NCBI RefSeq assembly: GCF_008086595.1
Contig: NZ_RXYA01000005.1
Span: 168,180 to 232,179 of the forward strand
From: Acetobacterium paludosum
Lineage (GTDB): Bacteria > Bacillota > Clostridia > Eubacteriales > Eubacteriaceae
Reading direction: 5' to 3'
DNA: 64,000 nt
The notes under the pieces are model-generated. The model did no database searches, was not told where the DNA came from, and worked only from the letters and a program-made list of their open reading frames with translations. Below, in pieces: positions 1 to 8,698 of this stretch. Position 1 is the first letter of the stretch; the number at the start of each line of letters is the position of its first letter. A program made the translations under genes and the position numbers.

Positions 1-26
1 TGAGATACCTCTTTTTTATAATTCTT

Positions 27-1406
27 TTATACTTCATTCTCTGATGTTTTATTCGGTACAAGTACACCAGCAGTGTCTCCTAATTTAATTTCAGACGATT
101 TAACCAAGTTGGCATCCTTAGTTTCTGGTGCCCAAAAATATGACATGATAAAGCCAAATGCAAGTACAGCTATCAATCCAACCATTGTAGGTGTAAAACC
201 GATTCCGGCAATACCAACAGGTAACAGATATGTTCCAATCGCAGCTCCTAATCGGCTGATTGCCGTACAAATTCCAACACCTTCTGACCGAAGATTTGTC
301 GGAAATAATTCTGGAGGATAGACCCCTGTAAGATTCGAAATTGCAGTCATAAAGAATGTAAATATCAAAAATGCTATGATCTGAATGGTAGCACTAGGAA
401 TAAAAACAAGTAGAACCAACGCCACGGCCATGACCCCAAAGGACCATAGTGTAAATCCTCGACGCGTCATTTTTATAGTCATCCAAAGACCAACGAGCCC
501 ACCAAATATAAGCATAAGATTCAATGCCAGATCAACGGTCCAAGTTTCTGCCAAATTCATTGTTGTCAATATTAACGGCAGAAAAGTATATATTGCAAAA
601 TAAGGAATAACGATTGCCATGAAGAATAAACCGCCGAAAGCTGTACGTTTTCGATTTTCCTTATTAAAGAGGTCAAAATAACTGACTTTTTTTGTTGTAA
701 CTGGTTCTGGATCCATATAAACATTATTTCCAAGATACTTATGTACAATTGCCTCGGCTTCGTCTCGACGACCTTTGCTTTCAAGCCATCTTGGTGACTC
801 AGGGGTTCCAATTCGTAGTATTAGTACGATTACTGCAGGGATTGCAGCACTTGCCAGCATCCATCTCCATATTTCAGGATTGCCGGAAGATATTAATATA
901 ACACCAATAATATTTGCTGCTACATACCCAACAGTCCAAACTACACTTAGTGCGCCAAGAAGAACGCCTCTTGACTTTTTCGGTGCAAACTCAGCAAGTA
1001 GAGACACACCTACCGCATAGTCCCCCCCTAAACCAAATCCAATCGCTATTCTCAAAATAAATAGCGAAAGCGGATCGTTTACAAAAAACTGAAGTCCAGA
1101 ACACACTGTGATCATAACAAAGTTAATCAAGAATATCTTTTGTCTTCCAATTTTACCAGAAATACCACCAAGAATGATACTTCCAAAGAAGAGTCCTATT
1201 AATGCAGATGCTCCGAGTAATCCCATCCATTGAGGACTCAAATAAATTTGTTTTTGAATGAGAATGAGAGCCATACCTATGGTCCCTAATGAGAAACCAT
1301 CTGTGAAATGTGCACCAAAAGTTAGTGCCGTCATCTTAATATGAAACTTGTTAAGTGGAAGATCATCCATGTTGATTCTTTTATCATTAACTACTTGACT
1401 ATTCAT
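27..1406 (-). CDS. MFS transporter, metabolite:H+ symporter type
   Basis: A 459-residue major facilitator with about 12 hydrophobic segments after a roughly 30-residue cytoplasmic N-terminus. Family marks are the loop 2-3 motif around GGISGKIGRQ, PESPRWLESKGR in the central loop, and PELFPTNLRSEG before the late helices, as in sugar/organic-acid porters. The ATG has a clear AAAGGAG site. It diverges from the racemase/MttB operon and has its own sigma-54 promoter about 195 bases upstream. I infer that it imports the methylated or carboxylated compound metabolised by that operon. The substrate cannot be read from the sequence. Confidence 0.85.
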   Translation of the reverse strand: MNSQVVNDKRINMDDLPLNKFHIKMTALTFGAHFTDGFSLGTIGMALILIQKQIYLSPQWMGLLGASALIGLFFGSIILGGISGKIGRQKIFLINFVMITVCSGLQFFVNDPLSLFILRIAIGFGLGGDYAVGVSLLAEFAPKKSRGVLLGALSVVWTVGYVAANIIGVILISSGNPEIWRWMLASAAIPAVIVLILRIGTPESPRWLESKGRRDEAEAIVHKYLGNNVYMDPEPVTTKKVSYFDLFNKENRKRTAFGGLFFMAIVIPYFAIYTFLPLILTTMNLAETWTVDLALNLMLIFGGLVGLWMTIKMTRRGFTLWSFGVMAVALVLLVFIPSATIQIIAFLIFTFFMTAISNLTGVYPPELFPTNLRSEGVGICTAISRLGAAIGTYLLPVGIAGIGFTPTMVGLIAVLAFGFIMSYFWAPETKDANLVKSSEIKLGDTAGVLVPNKTSENEV

Positions 1407-1600
1407 AAATATTCTCCTTTTAATAAATTATCTTTTTTACTCAATTTAAATGGCCAATTGCCATTTCATCACTATTTAACCATCCCTTCATTTTTCATTT
1501 TCAATTCATCTTCTAAAACACATTTAGCCAAAGCCGATTTTTGTTTTTACACAACTCCCTCCAGTTTTTAATACCTTTTATTTTCTTATGGTATATCTGT

Positions 1601-1618
1601 AGCAAGCTTTATGCCAAA
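1601..1618 (-). promoter_or_regulatory. Sigma-54 promoter for the MFS gene
   Basis: Read on the minus strand the site is TTGGCATAAAGCTTGCTA. It has the invariant GG (1614-1615) and GC (1602-1603) separated by exactly 10 bases, and matches TGGCAY-N5-TTGCW. Transcription would start about 12 bases beyond the GC, leaving a leader of roughly 185 bases before the MFS start. Confidence 0.75.
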
Positions 1619-1717
1619 TCGTAAAAATTATTATATTTTAAAATCCAGGTTTCAGCCCTTTTTCTAAGGTACCGCGTCCGTAGGAAATTCATACCTGCTG
1701 CAAATTTTTATGCACTT

Positions 1718-1758
1718 ATCGTTCGCTTTTTTTTGAAATGGTTTACATCGTTCGCTTT
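1718..1758. promoter_or_regulatory. Candidate activator sites: direct repeat ATCGTTCGCTTT
   Basis: ATCGTTCGCTTT occurs exactly at 1718-1729 and 1747-1758, 29 bases apart start to start (close to three helical turns). It lies between the two divergent sigma-54 promoters, about 110 bases from one and 290 from the other, the usual range for enhancer-binding proteins. Assignment to the activator encoded at 5934 is inference. Confidence 0.45.
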
Positions 1759-2036
1759 AAATCGGGGATTTTAACCTTATAGCACATATTTTTGCATGTA
1801 TTCTTTTTTTGCATATGTTGTTGCAACTTATAAATATATCGTTAATTACTAAAATGCTCACATTAAATCGTAAGCATCCTTGGACATTTTCGTAAATTTA
1901 TCCTACGCAATATTTTAATCATTTAGATACATATCATAATTCTTCTAACTTTATAATATATTTATCGCATTTTCAACATACTTTTTTCATCTCCTAAATT
2001 TAGTAAAGAACCAAATTCTGATTTCAAACCATATAT

Positions 2037-2054
2037 TTGGCACAATACTTGCTT
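2037..2054 (+). promoter_or_regulatory. Sigma-54 promoter for the racemase/MttB operon
   Basis: TTGGCACAATACTTGCTT has GG at 2039-2040 and GC at 2051-2052 with 10 bases between, essentially the full consensus TGGCAC-N5-TTGCW. The expected start near 2064 leaves a leader of about 45 bases with AGGAGG before the first gene. Confidence 0.85.
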
Positions 2055-2109
2055 TGTATTATCTGCATATAGCAAAAGCTATTGATTATTTATAATTTAG
2101 GAGGAATAA

Positions 2110-2889
2110 ATGCAAAGAGATTTAGGAATTAACTACATGACCACACGAAAAAACCATACATGCTATGGTATGGGTATTGGCATTATGGTATTGGATGATG
2201 CGTATCCCGGCTTCCCTGGAGATGTTCGTAATGCCAGTGCCTGGGATTTCCCAATTCAATATGAAATCGCAAAGGGTGTTGATAACTATACTTTAGTTTG
2301 GGAACAGGATAAAACACCCTGTCGTGAACCAATTGTTCAAGCCGCTAAAAATTTGGAACGCATGGGTTGTCGTGCCATCGCAGCTGAATGTGGCTACTTC
2401 GCATACTTTCAACAAGATGTGGCAGCAGCTGTTGACATTCCTGTGTTTATGTCAAGCCTTCTCCAGGTTCCCTTTATTCAACAACTAATCGGACCCACCA
2501 ATGCCGTTGGCATAATATGTGCTCAAAAACGTTTTTTAACCAATACTCATTTAGAAAAAGTTGGAATCAATCTAAAAAGCAACTTCTATATTGCCGGAGC
2601 TCAGGATGAATATGGTTGTCCTCAATTTGACACCTTATGGGATCATGAAAAAAGACCTGAAATACCTGAAAGTTATTATGACGAATCTGAAAAAGATATG
2701 ATTCAAATCACTAAGAAATTCATCGTAGAACACCCTGATATTAAAGCAATCATGTTAGAATGTACAGGTATGCAGCCTTTCGCCAGAGCGATCCAAACTG
2801 CGGTAGATTTACCTATATTCAGCTGGGGTACTTTACTAGACTATGCTTATTCCTGCGTAGCTCATCGTGATTACTACGGTCATATCTAA
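2110..2889 (+). CDS. Asp/Glu/hydantoin racemase-superfamily protein
   Basis: A 259-residue protein of the aspartate/glutamate racemase fold. Two cysteines sit where the catalytic pair of this superfamily is expected: C94 in AAECGYF and C218 in LECTGMQPF. The ATG follows AGGAGG. It is the first gene of the sigma-54 operon with two MttB-family genes, so its substrate is probably related to the methylated compound they use. It could epimerise the substrate or product, or act as an isomerase or decarboxylase-like enzyme of the same fold. The exact reaction is not evident. Confidence 0.7.
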   Translation: MQRDLGINYMTTRKNHTCYGMGIGIMVLDDAYPGFPGDVRNASAWDFPIQYEIAKGVDNYTLVWEQDKTPCREPIVQAAKNLERMGCRAIAAECGYFAYFQQDVAAAVDIPVFMSSLLQVPFIQQLIGPTNAVGIICAQKRFLTNTHLEKVGINLKSNFYIAGAQDEYGCPQFDTLWDHEKRPEIPESYYDESEKDMIQITKKFIVEHPDIKAIMLECTGMQPFARAIQTAVDLPIFSWGTLLDYAYSCVAHRDYYGHI

Positions 2890-2929
2890 ATTATAAAAAT
2901 ATCACAATACATAAAAGGGGATTAAAACA

Positions 2930-4360
2930 ATGAAACCATATGAAAAATATGTATCAAAAGCAGATATACAAATCATTCATGAAGAATCACTTAGAATTCT
3001 TCATGAAGTGGGTGTAAAATTTGAGCACCCAGAAATTCTTAAAATTTTCAAAAATCATGGCGCTCGCATTGAAGGGAATGTTGTTTTTTTAGAAGAGAAA
3101 ATGGTGATGGACACCATCTCAACTATCCCGGAAACATTTACCATCGAAAATTCCAAGGGAAACCATACCTTAGGAGGAGGCAGTCTCATTTTAATGCCCG
3201 GTGTGGGTAATATATTCAGATTAGAAAATGAACATCTCCATAAAATGACCAATGATGACGCTGTTGATCAGTTTAAATTGTCAGATACCAGCGACGTTAT
3301 CAATTGTAATTACTTCAATATTTTTTTAGATGACAAAGAATTATCCTTAGACGAACGGGTATTCAGTCCGATTGCGATGATCTTAAAATATTCAAATAAA
3401 ACAGCGCTTCATTTGCAGGCAAATACCTTCCCACTAAAATCAAATATCCGGGAATCTTTTAAAAAAGGACTTGAACTCATTGACAGATTCGAAGGCCGAA
3501 GTGGAGTCTATAATAATATTGTCCATGTTAATTCCTTATCACCGTTATGTTTCGACCATGATCCTTTGGAAAAATTCTTGATTGCCACCGAAATGAACCA
3601 ACCGGTTTGGTTCAGTCCTTGCGCCATGCCGGTGCTAACCGGTCCACCTTCGGTTGCCGGGCTTATTGCCATGACCAATGCTGAAGTCTTAGCTGGTATG
3701 GTTATGTCGCAGCTTGTCAAACCTGGATTACCGGTTGTTTATGGACAAACCTCGGCGTCCACAAACCTGCGCACCATTCAATTAAGCATTGGCGCTCCTG
3801 AAACAGCTTTGATTTCTTATGCAACCCGAGGACTGGCTGATTTTTATAAACTCCCCTGCCGTACCGGTGGTGGCCTAAGTGATGCGAAAGATTTTGATAT
3901 ACAGGCCGGTATTGAATCCGATATGATGATTCGCTCGACCCTTGAAGCCGCTCCTGATTTAGTCCTTCATTCCTGTGGTATCATGGGAAGCTTCAATATT
4001 TTAAGTTTCGAAAAATTCTTAATGGACGAAGACACCTACCGAATGAACCGTCGTCTTTTAAAAGGAATTAATATTGAAGAAAGTTACTTGTGTCATGATC
4101 TTATTGCTAAAATCGGCCCTCGTGGAAACTTCTTACAAGGTCGAACTCCAAAAATGTTTAAAGAGGAATTTTTTGTTCCAAAATATTTTAATAAAGAAGA
4201 CCCTAACCAATGGCAGGAAAAAGGAAGTAAACCGGTCTTAAAAGATGTTCAAGAAGCCGTTAAAATTCGTTTATCTACCTATACCCCACCAGACATTACA
4301 AAAGAACAAGCAGCCTTGCTGGATGAATATATCCCTGCCTGCTATCGCGAAAAAATCTAA
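2930..4360 (+). CDS. MttB-family (trimethylamine methyltransferase-like) protein 1
   Basis: A 476-residue member of the MttB superfamily. These cytoplasmic TIM-barrel enzymes move a methyl group from a quaternary or tertiary amine to a corrinoid protein. The core has GAPETALISYATRGLADFY followed by TGGGLSDAKDFDIQ, a family signature. The frame is open throughout with no internal amber codon, so this is a non-pyrrolysine type, as in glycine betaine, proline betaine or carnitine demethylases. It lies 40 bases after the racemase-like gene and 30 before a second paralogue. No corrinoid protein is encoded nearby, so it must use one from elsewhere. Confidence 0.85.
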   Translation: MKPYEKYVSKADIQIIHEESLRILHEVGVKFEHPEILKIFKNHGARIEGNVVFLEEKMVMDTISTIPETFTIENSKGNHTLGGGSLILMPGVGNIFRLENEHLHKMTNDDAVDQFKLSDTSDVINCNYFNIFLDDKELSLDERVFSPIAMILKYSNKTALHLQANTFPLKSNIRESFKKGLELIDRFEGRSGVYNNIVHVNSLSPLCFDHDPLEKFLIATEMNQPVWFSPCAMPVLTGPPSVAGLIAMTNAEVLAGMVMSQLVKPGLPVVYGQTSASTNLRTIQLSIGAPETALISYATRGLADFYKLPCRTGGGLSDAKDFDIQAGIESDMMIRSTLEAAPDLVLHSCGIMGSFNILSFEKFLMDEDTYRMNRRLLKGINIEESYLCHDLIAKIGPRGNFLQGRTPKMFKEEFFVPKYFNKEDPNQWQEKGSKPVLKDVQEAVKIRLSTYTPPDITKEQAALLDEYIPACYREKI

Positions 4361-4390
4361 TTTAAATTATAAAAAAGACAAGGAGAACCT

Positions 4391-5806
4391 ATGGAAACCA
4401 CACAAAGAAATATTGAATTCAATGTATTAAATAAAAATAAAATTGAAACTATTCATGAAAAGAGCATGGATCTGCTAGAAAACTTCGGCATGCGGGTTGT
4501 TGGTGAACGAACCATTGAATGTTTGAAAAAATACGGTTGTACCATTGAAGGAGATCTAGTTAAATTTCCAAAGACCGTTGTCGATAAAGCCCTGAATACC
4601 ATTCCAAAAGAACTAACCCTCTATACCCGAGATGGCAAACCTAATATGGTGATTAACAGCAATAACAATGTTTATTTCGGAACTCATTCCGATCAGTTGG
4701 AAATTCTCGATTATAAAACCAATATGGCACGACCTTTCCTAAAATCAGATATTAAAGACATGTGTAAAATCGGAAGTTATCTGTCCAACATCAGTTTTAT
4801 CCTGTCCGTAGGAATGTGCGCTGATGTAAATCCCCGGGTACAGTCTCAGGTTACCTTTATTGAAACCCTTAAAAATTTTGATAAGACCATTAACTTTTCT
4901 ACCAATGATATTGAATCTCTTCAAGAGATTATTGACATTGCGGCTGTTGTTGCAGGCGGACATAAAGAATTAACAGAAAAGCCCTTTATTTTTAATTATT
5001 GCGAACCAATCCCACCGTTGACACACCCGATTGAGAGCACGGAAAAATTATTTGTCAGTGCAACCAATAAAATACCAGTAGTTTATATGCCTTACAGCAT
5101 GATGGGTGGTACCTCTCCCATTACCATCGCCGGTGCCTTAACTCAAAATAATGCTGAAATTTTGGCTGGTGTCGTTATTACCCAGGCCGTCAACGAAGGT
5201 GCTCCATTGATTTATGGTTCCATGCCCACCGTATTCGACATGCAAACTACCATTGGTTCTTATGGTGCTCCGGAATTCCATAAATCGGTTGCTGCAGCTT
5301 CTGAACTGGCAAATTACTATAATCTTCCTTTTTATGGAACAGCTGGTTGCAGTGATGCCAAAACCGTTGATTCACAATCCATTGCAGAAGTACAGATGGA
5401 ACTTTTCTCTTCTATTTTAAGCAAGGCAAACATCGTTCATGATATTGGTGTACTTGATCACTGTAATTCTGTATCACCTGCTATGGTCGTCCTGGCTAAT
5501 GAAATGATTAATCAGCTTTCTGCTTATTCCAGTGGTGTAGAAGTGACCGAAGAAGCCCTGGCAATAGACGTCATTAAATGTGTAGGTCATGGCGGTCACT
5601 ACCTCAATGAAATGCATACTTTAAGCAATTTCAGAAGTGTCTGGTACCCAGACTTTTTCAAACGTCGGATGGTTAATCCTGATCAGTCGGATATCATGGA
5701 AATGGTTAATGAAAAAATTGATGCCATTATTAATACCCACAAAATACCTGAACTGGATCCATCTATCCTCTCAAGAATTGAAGAAATCGAGAAAAGATAC
5801 CAATAA
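4391..5806 (+). CDS. MttB-family (trimethylamine methyltransferase-like) protein 2
   Basis: A 471-residue second MttB-superfamily protein, clearly diverged from the upstream copy. It has GAPEFHKSVAAASELANYY and GTAGCSDAKTVDSQ at the equivalent core positions. Like its neighbour it lacks an amber codon. The ATG follows AAGGAG. The tandem arrangement suggests either two related substrates or successive demethylation steps. Transcription probably ends at the hairpin at 5839-5876. The amine substrate is unknown. Confidence 0.85.
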   Translation: METTQRNIEFNVLNKNKIETIHEKSMDLLENFGMRVVGERTIECLKKYGCTIEGDLVKFPKTVVDKALNTIPKELTLYTRDGKPNMVINSNNNVYFGTHSDQLEILDYKTNMARPFLKSDIKDMCKIGSYLSNISFILSVGMCADVNPRVQSQVTFIETLKNFDKTINFSTNDIESLQEIIDIAAVVAGGHKELTEKPFIFNYCEPIPPLTHPIESTEKLFVSATNKIPVVYMPYSMMGGTSPITIAGALTQNNAEILAGVVITQAVNEGAPLIYGSMPTVFDMQTTIGSYGAPEFHKSVAAASELANYYNLPFYGTAGCSDAKTVDSQSIAEVQMELFSSILSKANIVHDIGVLDHCNSVSPAMVVLANEMINQLSAYSSGVEVTEEALAIDVIKCVGHGGHYLNEMHTLSNFRSVWYPDFFKRRMVNPDQSDIMEMVNEKIDAIINTHKIPELDPSILSRIEEIEKRYQ

Positions 5807-5838
5807 AAACCTTAATTATTAAAATCCCCTTATCAGAC

Positions 5839-5876
5839 AGACAACTTCGCTCAGGGGTTGTCTATATGATTTTTTG
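5839..5876 (+). terminator. Intrinsic terminator after the MttB operon
   Basis: AGACAAC (5839-5845) pairs with GTTGTCT (5857-5863), followed by ATATGA and a run of six T. It separates the MttB operon from the regulator gene and makes the upstream in-frame TTG at 5874 an unlikely regulator start. Confidence 0.6.
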
Positions 5877-5933
5877 GGGAATCATGTTATTATACAATCA
5901 AAGTTAAAAAACCATGAAATGGAGAATCAAAAA

Positions 5934-7394
5934 GTGAAAGATAATAATGAATCCATTTTGGAAGCTTTTGATGCAAATTCTTTTCCCATTCAAGATGTAG
6001 AACGTATTGAAGATGTTTGTATCCATGTTGTTGATTCAAGTGGAAAAATTGTATGCTATTCAAAAGGCTGCGAAATCATCGAAAATATGAAACATGAAGA
6101 TGTTATCGGAAAAAACATGAGTGACATCTATGATTATCTTGAAAATGAATCCATGGAATCTCTGGTTTTAAAAACCGGAAAAAAAGTTCAGGATGTCCAT
6201 GTGAAATATACATCCCCATCTGGAAAGGTTGCTGATGTCATTAGTAGCACTTACCCGGTTTTTTCCAGAACCAAACCAAATAGAGTAGAAGCCGCCATCT
6301 GCATCTACCGAGATATTTCCGATTATATTCATATGGCTTCTACCATAAAAAAATTACAAAATGATTTAAAGTCTCAACAGCTTAAAAATAACGGCACCCA
6401 ATTTACATTTAAGGATATTATAGGTACTAGTGCGAATATGACTGAATGTATTCGACATGCAGAAATTGCCGCCCAGACCACAGCCCCAATTCTCATTGCT
6501 GGCCCAACCGGTACTGGGAAGGAAGTTTTTGCCCAAAGTATTCATAACGCAAGCCCCCAAGCAAATAAGCCTTTTATAGCCATCAATTGCAGTGCTATTC
6601 CTGAGAATCTTCTTGAAAGCACACTTTTCGGAACTGTAAAAGGTTCCTTTACTGGTGCGGTTGATTCTGTGGGGTTATTAGAGACGGCTGAAGGAGGCAC
6701 CATTTTTCTGGATGAAATCAACTCAATGAACCTGGGTTTACAATCAAAGCTCCTTCGTGTACTGGAAACGGGGAAATACCGAAAAGTTGGGGGTAATAAA
6801 GAAATCACTTCCAATATTCGTTTGCTCAGTGCATTAAACCAGGATCCTTTAAAAGCCATTGAAGAAAAAAGACTTCGTTCAGATTTATATTATCGTTTAG
6901 CTGTTTTTTCCATAAATTTACCCCCACTCAAAGATCGCAGACAAGATATTCTTGATCTTGTCCCTTTTTTTCTTTCAACTGAGGGAACGGCAATGGGTAA
7001 ACAGCTTTTTGAAGTTTCCAAGGAATCCCAGGAAGTTCTTCTCAGCCATGACTGGCCTGGAAATATTCGGGAACTGAAACATGCTGTAACTCATGCCATC
7101 TACTTAGCACAATATCAAGACACGATACTAACACCAGATTTATTGCCTGCATATTTACGAAAAAATATTTCAGATAAAAAAATATATGAAAAGTATCTAT
7201 CTGTAAGTATAGACGATAAGAATTTAAAAGCTACTCTCAATAAAATCGAAAAACAAATGATCATGGATGTCTTAGAAACAAATAAATATAATATTTCGAA
7301 AAGTTCCCGTGATCTTGGAATTTCCCGACAGAATTTACAGTACAAGATACATCTTCATCAAATAAATGTCATTGAAGATAACTCTATAATTTAA
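5934..7394 (+). CDS. PAS domain sigma-54 activator (AAA+, Fis-type HTH)
   Basis: A 486-residue enhancer-binding protein with an N-terminal PAS region (about 15-125), a central AAA+ domain (about 155-395) and a C-terminal Fis-type helix-turn-helix (about 440-480). Visible motifs are Walker A GPTGTGKE, the sigma-54 contact loop GSFTGA and Walker B GGTIFLDEI. I chose the GTG at 5934 because GGAG lies 9 bases upstream; the in-frame TTG at 5874 falls in the terminator tail, and ATG 5919 has no clear site. It follows genes with sigma-54 promoters, so it probably activates them and senses a small molecule through PAS. Confidence 0.85.
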   Translation: MKDNNESILEAFDANSFPIQDVERIEDVCIHVVDSSGKIVCYSKGCEIIENMKHEDVIGKNMSDIYDYLENESMESLVLKTGKKVQDVHVKYTSPSGKVADVISSTYPVFSRTKPNRVEAAICIYRDISDYIHMASTIKKLQNDLKSQQLKNNGTQFTFKDIIGTSANMTECIRHAEIAAQTTAPILIAGPTGTGKEVFAQSIHNASPQANKPFIAINCSAIPENLLESTLFGTVKGSFTGAVDSVGLLETAEGGTIFLDEINSMNLGLQSKLLRVLETGKYRKVGGNKEITSNIRLLSALNQDPLKAIEEKRLRSDLYYRLAVFSINLPPLKDRRQDILDLVPFFLSTEGTAMGKQLFEVSKESQEVLLSHDWPGNIRELKHAVTHAIYLAQYQDTILTPDLLPAYLRKNISDKKIYEKYLSVSIDDKNLKATLNKIEKQMIMDVLETNKYNISKSSRDLGISRQNLQYKIHLHQINVIEDNSII

Positions 7395-7578
7395 AAAATA
7401 GTTCGTTTATTGTAAGATAAAAATAAAAATGTAGAAATGGGGATACACTGAAAACCGAGACTGTAAATAATTTTGTATCGAGCTAGAAAGCACATCCCTG
7501 TTCTGTCCCCTTATCAAAGAACATTCAGGTGGAGATTTCAGCCCTTACCCTAACACTATTTTACAAAGAGGTAGTTAT

Positions 7579-8223
7579 ATGAAAAAAATAGTAATCGGAT
7601 GCAACGTAATCCGTAAGGAAATAGAGAAATATTATGACAACTCATCGGATTTTGAGTTCGATTGGTTAGAAGATCATTTACATAACATTCCTGAAACACT
7701 TCATAAAAAAGTACAATCAGCCATTGATAAACATTTTGACGCTGATGTAATTTATCTTTTGTATGGCCATTGTGGGCAGGCATTATGTGGTATACAAACA
7801 CGGCAATGTCCAATTATTTTACCTAAAGTCGAAGATTGTATTGATATTTTACTCTGTCATAATCCGCATGTTAACGATATGCGTCGAACATCCTATTTTA
7901 TTTCGCAAGGCTGGTTATGGGGTAATGAAAACCTTGGTTATGAATATGACCGTATTAAAGAAAAATATGGAGAAAAACGTGCCTTGCGTGTAGTAAAAAC
8001 TATGTACAGAAACTATCATTATCTAATGTATGTCAATACTGGAATAGAAGAAGATCGAGTTCGTCATGATTGTTCTACCATTGCCGAACGTTTAGGTTTA
8101 CAACTTCAAGAAACATCCGGTGACATTCATCTAGTTTTAAATATGCTAAATGGTATAATGGATGATCGCTATTTAATGATTCTGCCAGAAGGCTATATTT
8201 CCGAAGAAATGTTTCGCAAATAG
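7579..8223 (+). CDS. DUF1638 family protein
   Basis: A 214-residue cytoplasmic protein of the DUF1638 family, which is often found beside corrinoid-dependent methyltransferase genes in acetogens and methanogens; its biochemical role is not settled. Conserved-looking features are DVIYLLYGHCGQAL, several Cys/His residues and the SDCIDILL-like segment VEDCIDILLCH. The ATG follows AGAGGT. I see no strong sigma-54 promoter in the 184 bases upstream, so it may be read through from the regulator. The context suggests a role in methylamine-type metabolism. Confidence 0.7.
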   Translation: MKKIVIGCNVIRKEIEKYYDNSSDFEFDWLEDHLHNIPETLHKKVQSAIDKHFDADVIYLLYGHCGQALCGIQTRQCPIILPKVEDCIDILLCHNPHVNDMRRTSYFISQGWLWGNENLGYEYDRIKEKYGEKRALRVVKTMYRNYHYLMYVNTGIEEDRVRHDCSTIAERLGLQLQETSGDIHLVLNMLNGIMDDRYLMILPEGYISEEMFRK

Positions 8224-8312
8224 CATTCACGTTACTCATAAAAATGATTTTTAATGTATGACCGCTCTTTTTTTAATAACTTGCCATAATATAAATACAC
8301 AATTTTTGAAAC

Positions 8313-8364
8313 GGTCTCCATCAGCTGGAAAAGCAGCGTTGCTTTTCGTTACTTTTTGCAGACC
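8313..8364. other. Hairpin-rich segment of unknown role
   Basis: GGTCT (8313-8317) can pair with AGACC (8360-8364) around an inner perfect 8-bp hairpin, GAAAAGCA (8328-8335) with TGCTTTTC (8340-8347). It lies in the gene-free stretch between the DUF1638 gene and tRNA-Pro. It could be a terminator for the plus-strand transcript (a T run follows the inner hairpin) or part of a small RNA. Confidence 0.3.
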
Positions 8365-8392
8365 TATTAGCTCGGCAACATGCCTCGCAAAC

Positions 8393-8418
8393 AAAAAAGC
8401 ACCTTTCTCAAGATGCTA
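8393..8418 (-). terminator. Terminator of the tRNA-Pro transcript
   Basis: On the minus strand AGCATCTT pairs with AAGGTGCT around a GAGA loop, followed directly by six T. It lies 22 bases beyond the CCA end of the tRNA. Confidence 0.65.
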
Positions 8419-8439
8419 AATATCGATAAAATAAAAAAA

Positions 8440-8516
8440 TGGTCGGAGTGAGAGGATTTGAACCTCCGGCCTCATGGTCCCGAACCATGCGCTCTACCAA
8501 GCTGAGCCACACCCCG
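8440..8516 (-). tRNA. tRNA-Pro (anticodon CGG)
   Basis: A 77-base tRNA with a 7-bp acceptor stem (one G-T pair) and encoded CCA. The anticodon arm has stem CATGG/CCATG around the loop TTCGGGA, giving anticodon CGG for proline codon CCG. The T arm contains GGTTCAAATCC. The 5' CGGGGTGTGGC is typical of bacterial tRNA-Pro. Confidence 0.95.
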
Positions 8517-8540
8517 TTGATAATGTTTTAATTCCAACTG

Positions 8541-8569
8541 TTGCAATTCCGACTTGTTTATTGTAAACT
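8541..8569 (+). promoter_or_regulatory. Probable sigma-A promoter for the small ORF/rlmH
   Basis: TTGCAA at 8541-8546 and TAAACT at 8564-8569 are separated by 17 bases and lie 40 bases before the small-peptide start. The -10 box is imperfect. Confidence 0.4.
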
Positions 8570-8608
8570 ATATTTAGAAAAATATCAATCCTTTGGAGGA
8601 AAAAAATT

Positions 8609-8698
8609 ATGCACACAAAAAATAAATGGTATCGCATCGGCGCATTAGTATTGGTTGCTGTCATTGCTGTTAGTATGCTTGCGTTATATGCATTCTAA
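8609..8698 (+). CDS. Small 29-residue membrane peptide upstream of rlmH
   Basis: A short reading frame with strong GGAGG (8595-8599) 9 bases before its ATG. It starts MHTKNKWYRIG and continues as one hydrophobic helix rich in Val, Ala, Ile and Leu. Its stop codon abuts the rlmH ATG with no gap, so the two are translationally linked, and rlmH has no good ribosome site of its own. It may be a genuine single-span membrane protein or a leader peptide that couples translation into rlmH. Confidence 0.6.
   Translation: MHTKNKWYRIGALVLVAVIAVSMLALYAF

Larger units (their letters stand above)
1407..2109. promoter_or_regulatory. 703-base divergent control region without genes
   Basis: AT-rich region between the MFS gene (minus) and the racemase/MttB operon (plus). 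It contains a sigma-54 promoter facing each way, a 12-base direct repeat between them, an 8-base palindrome GTTGCAAC at 1820-1827, and AAATCGTAA repeated at 1616-1624 and 1865-1873. I found no convincing small gene. The arrangement suggests one activator site serving two sigma-54 promoters. Confidence 0.7.

Noticed and set aside
2930..5806. Pyrrolysine-type trimethylamine methyltransferase
   Set aside because: Both MttB-family genes are open throughout with no in-frame amber codon, and no pyl genes are present.
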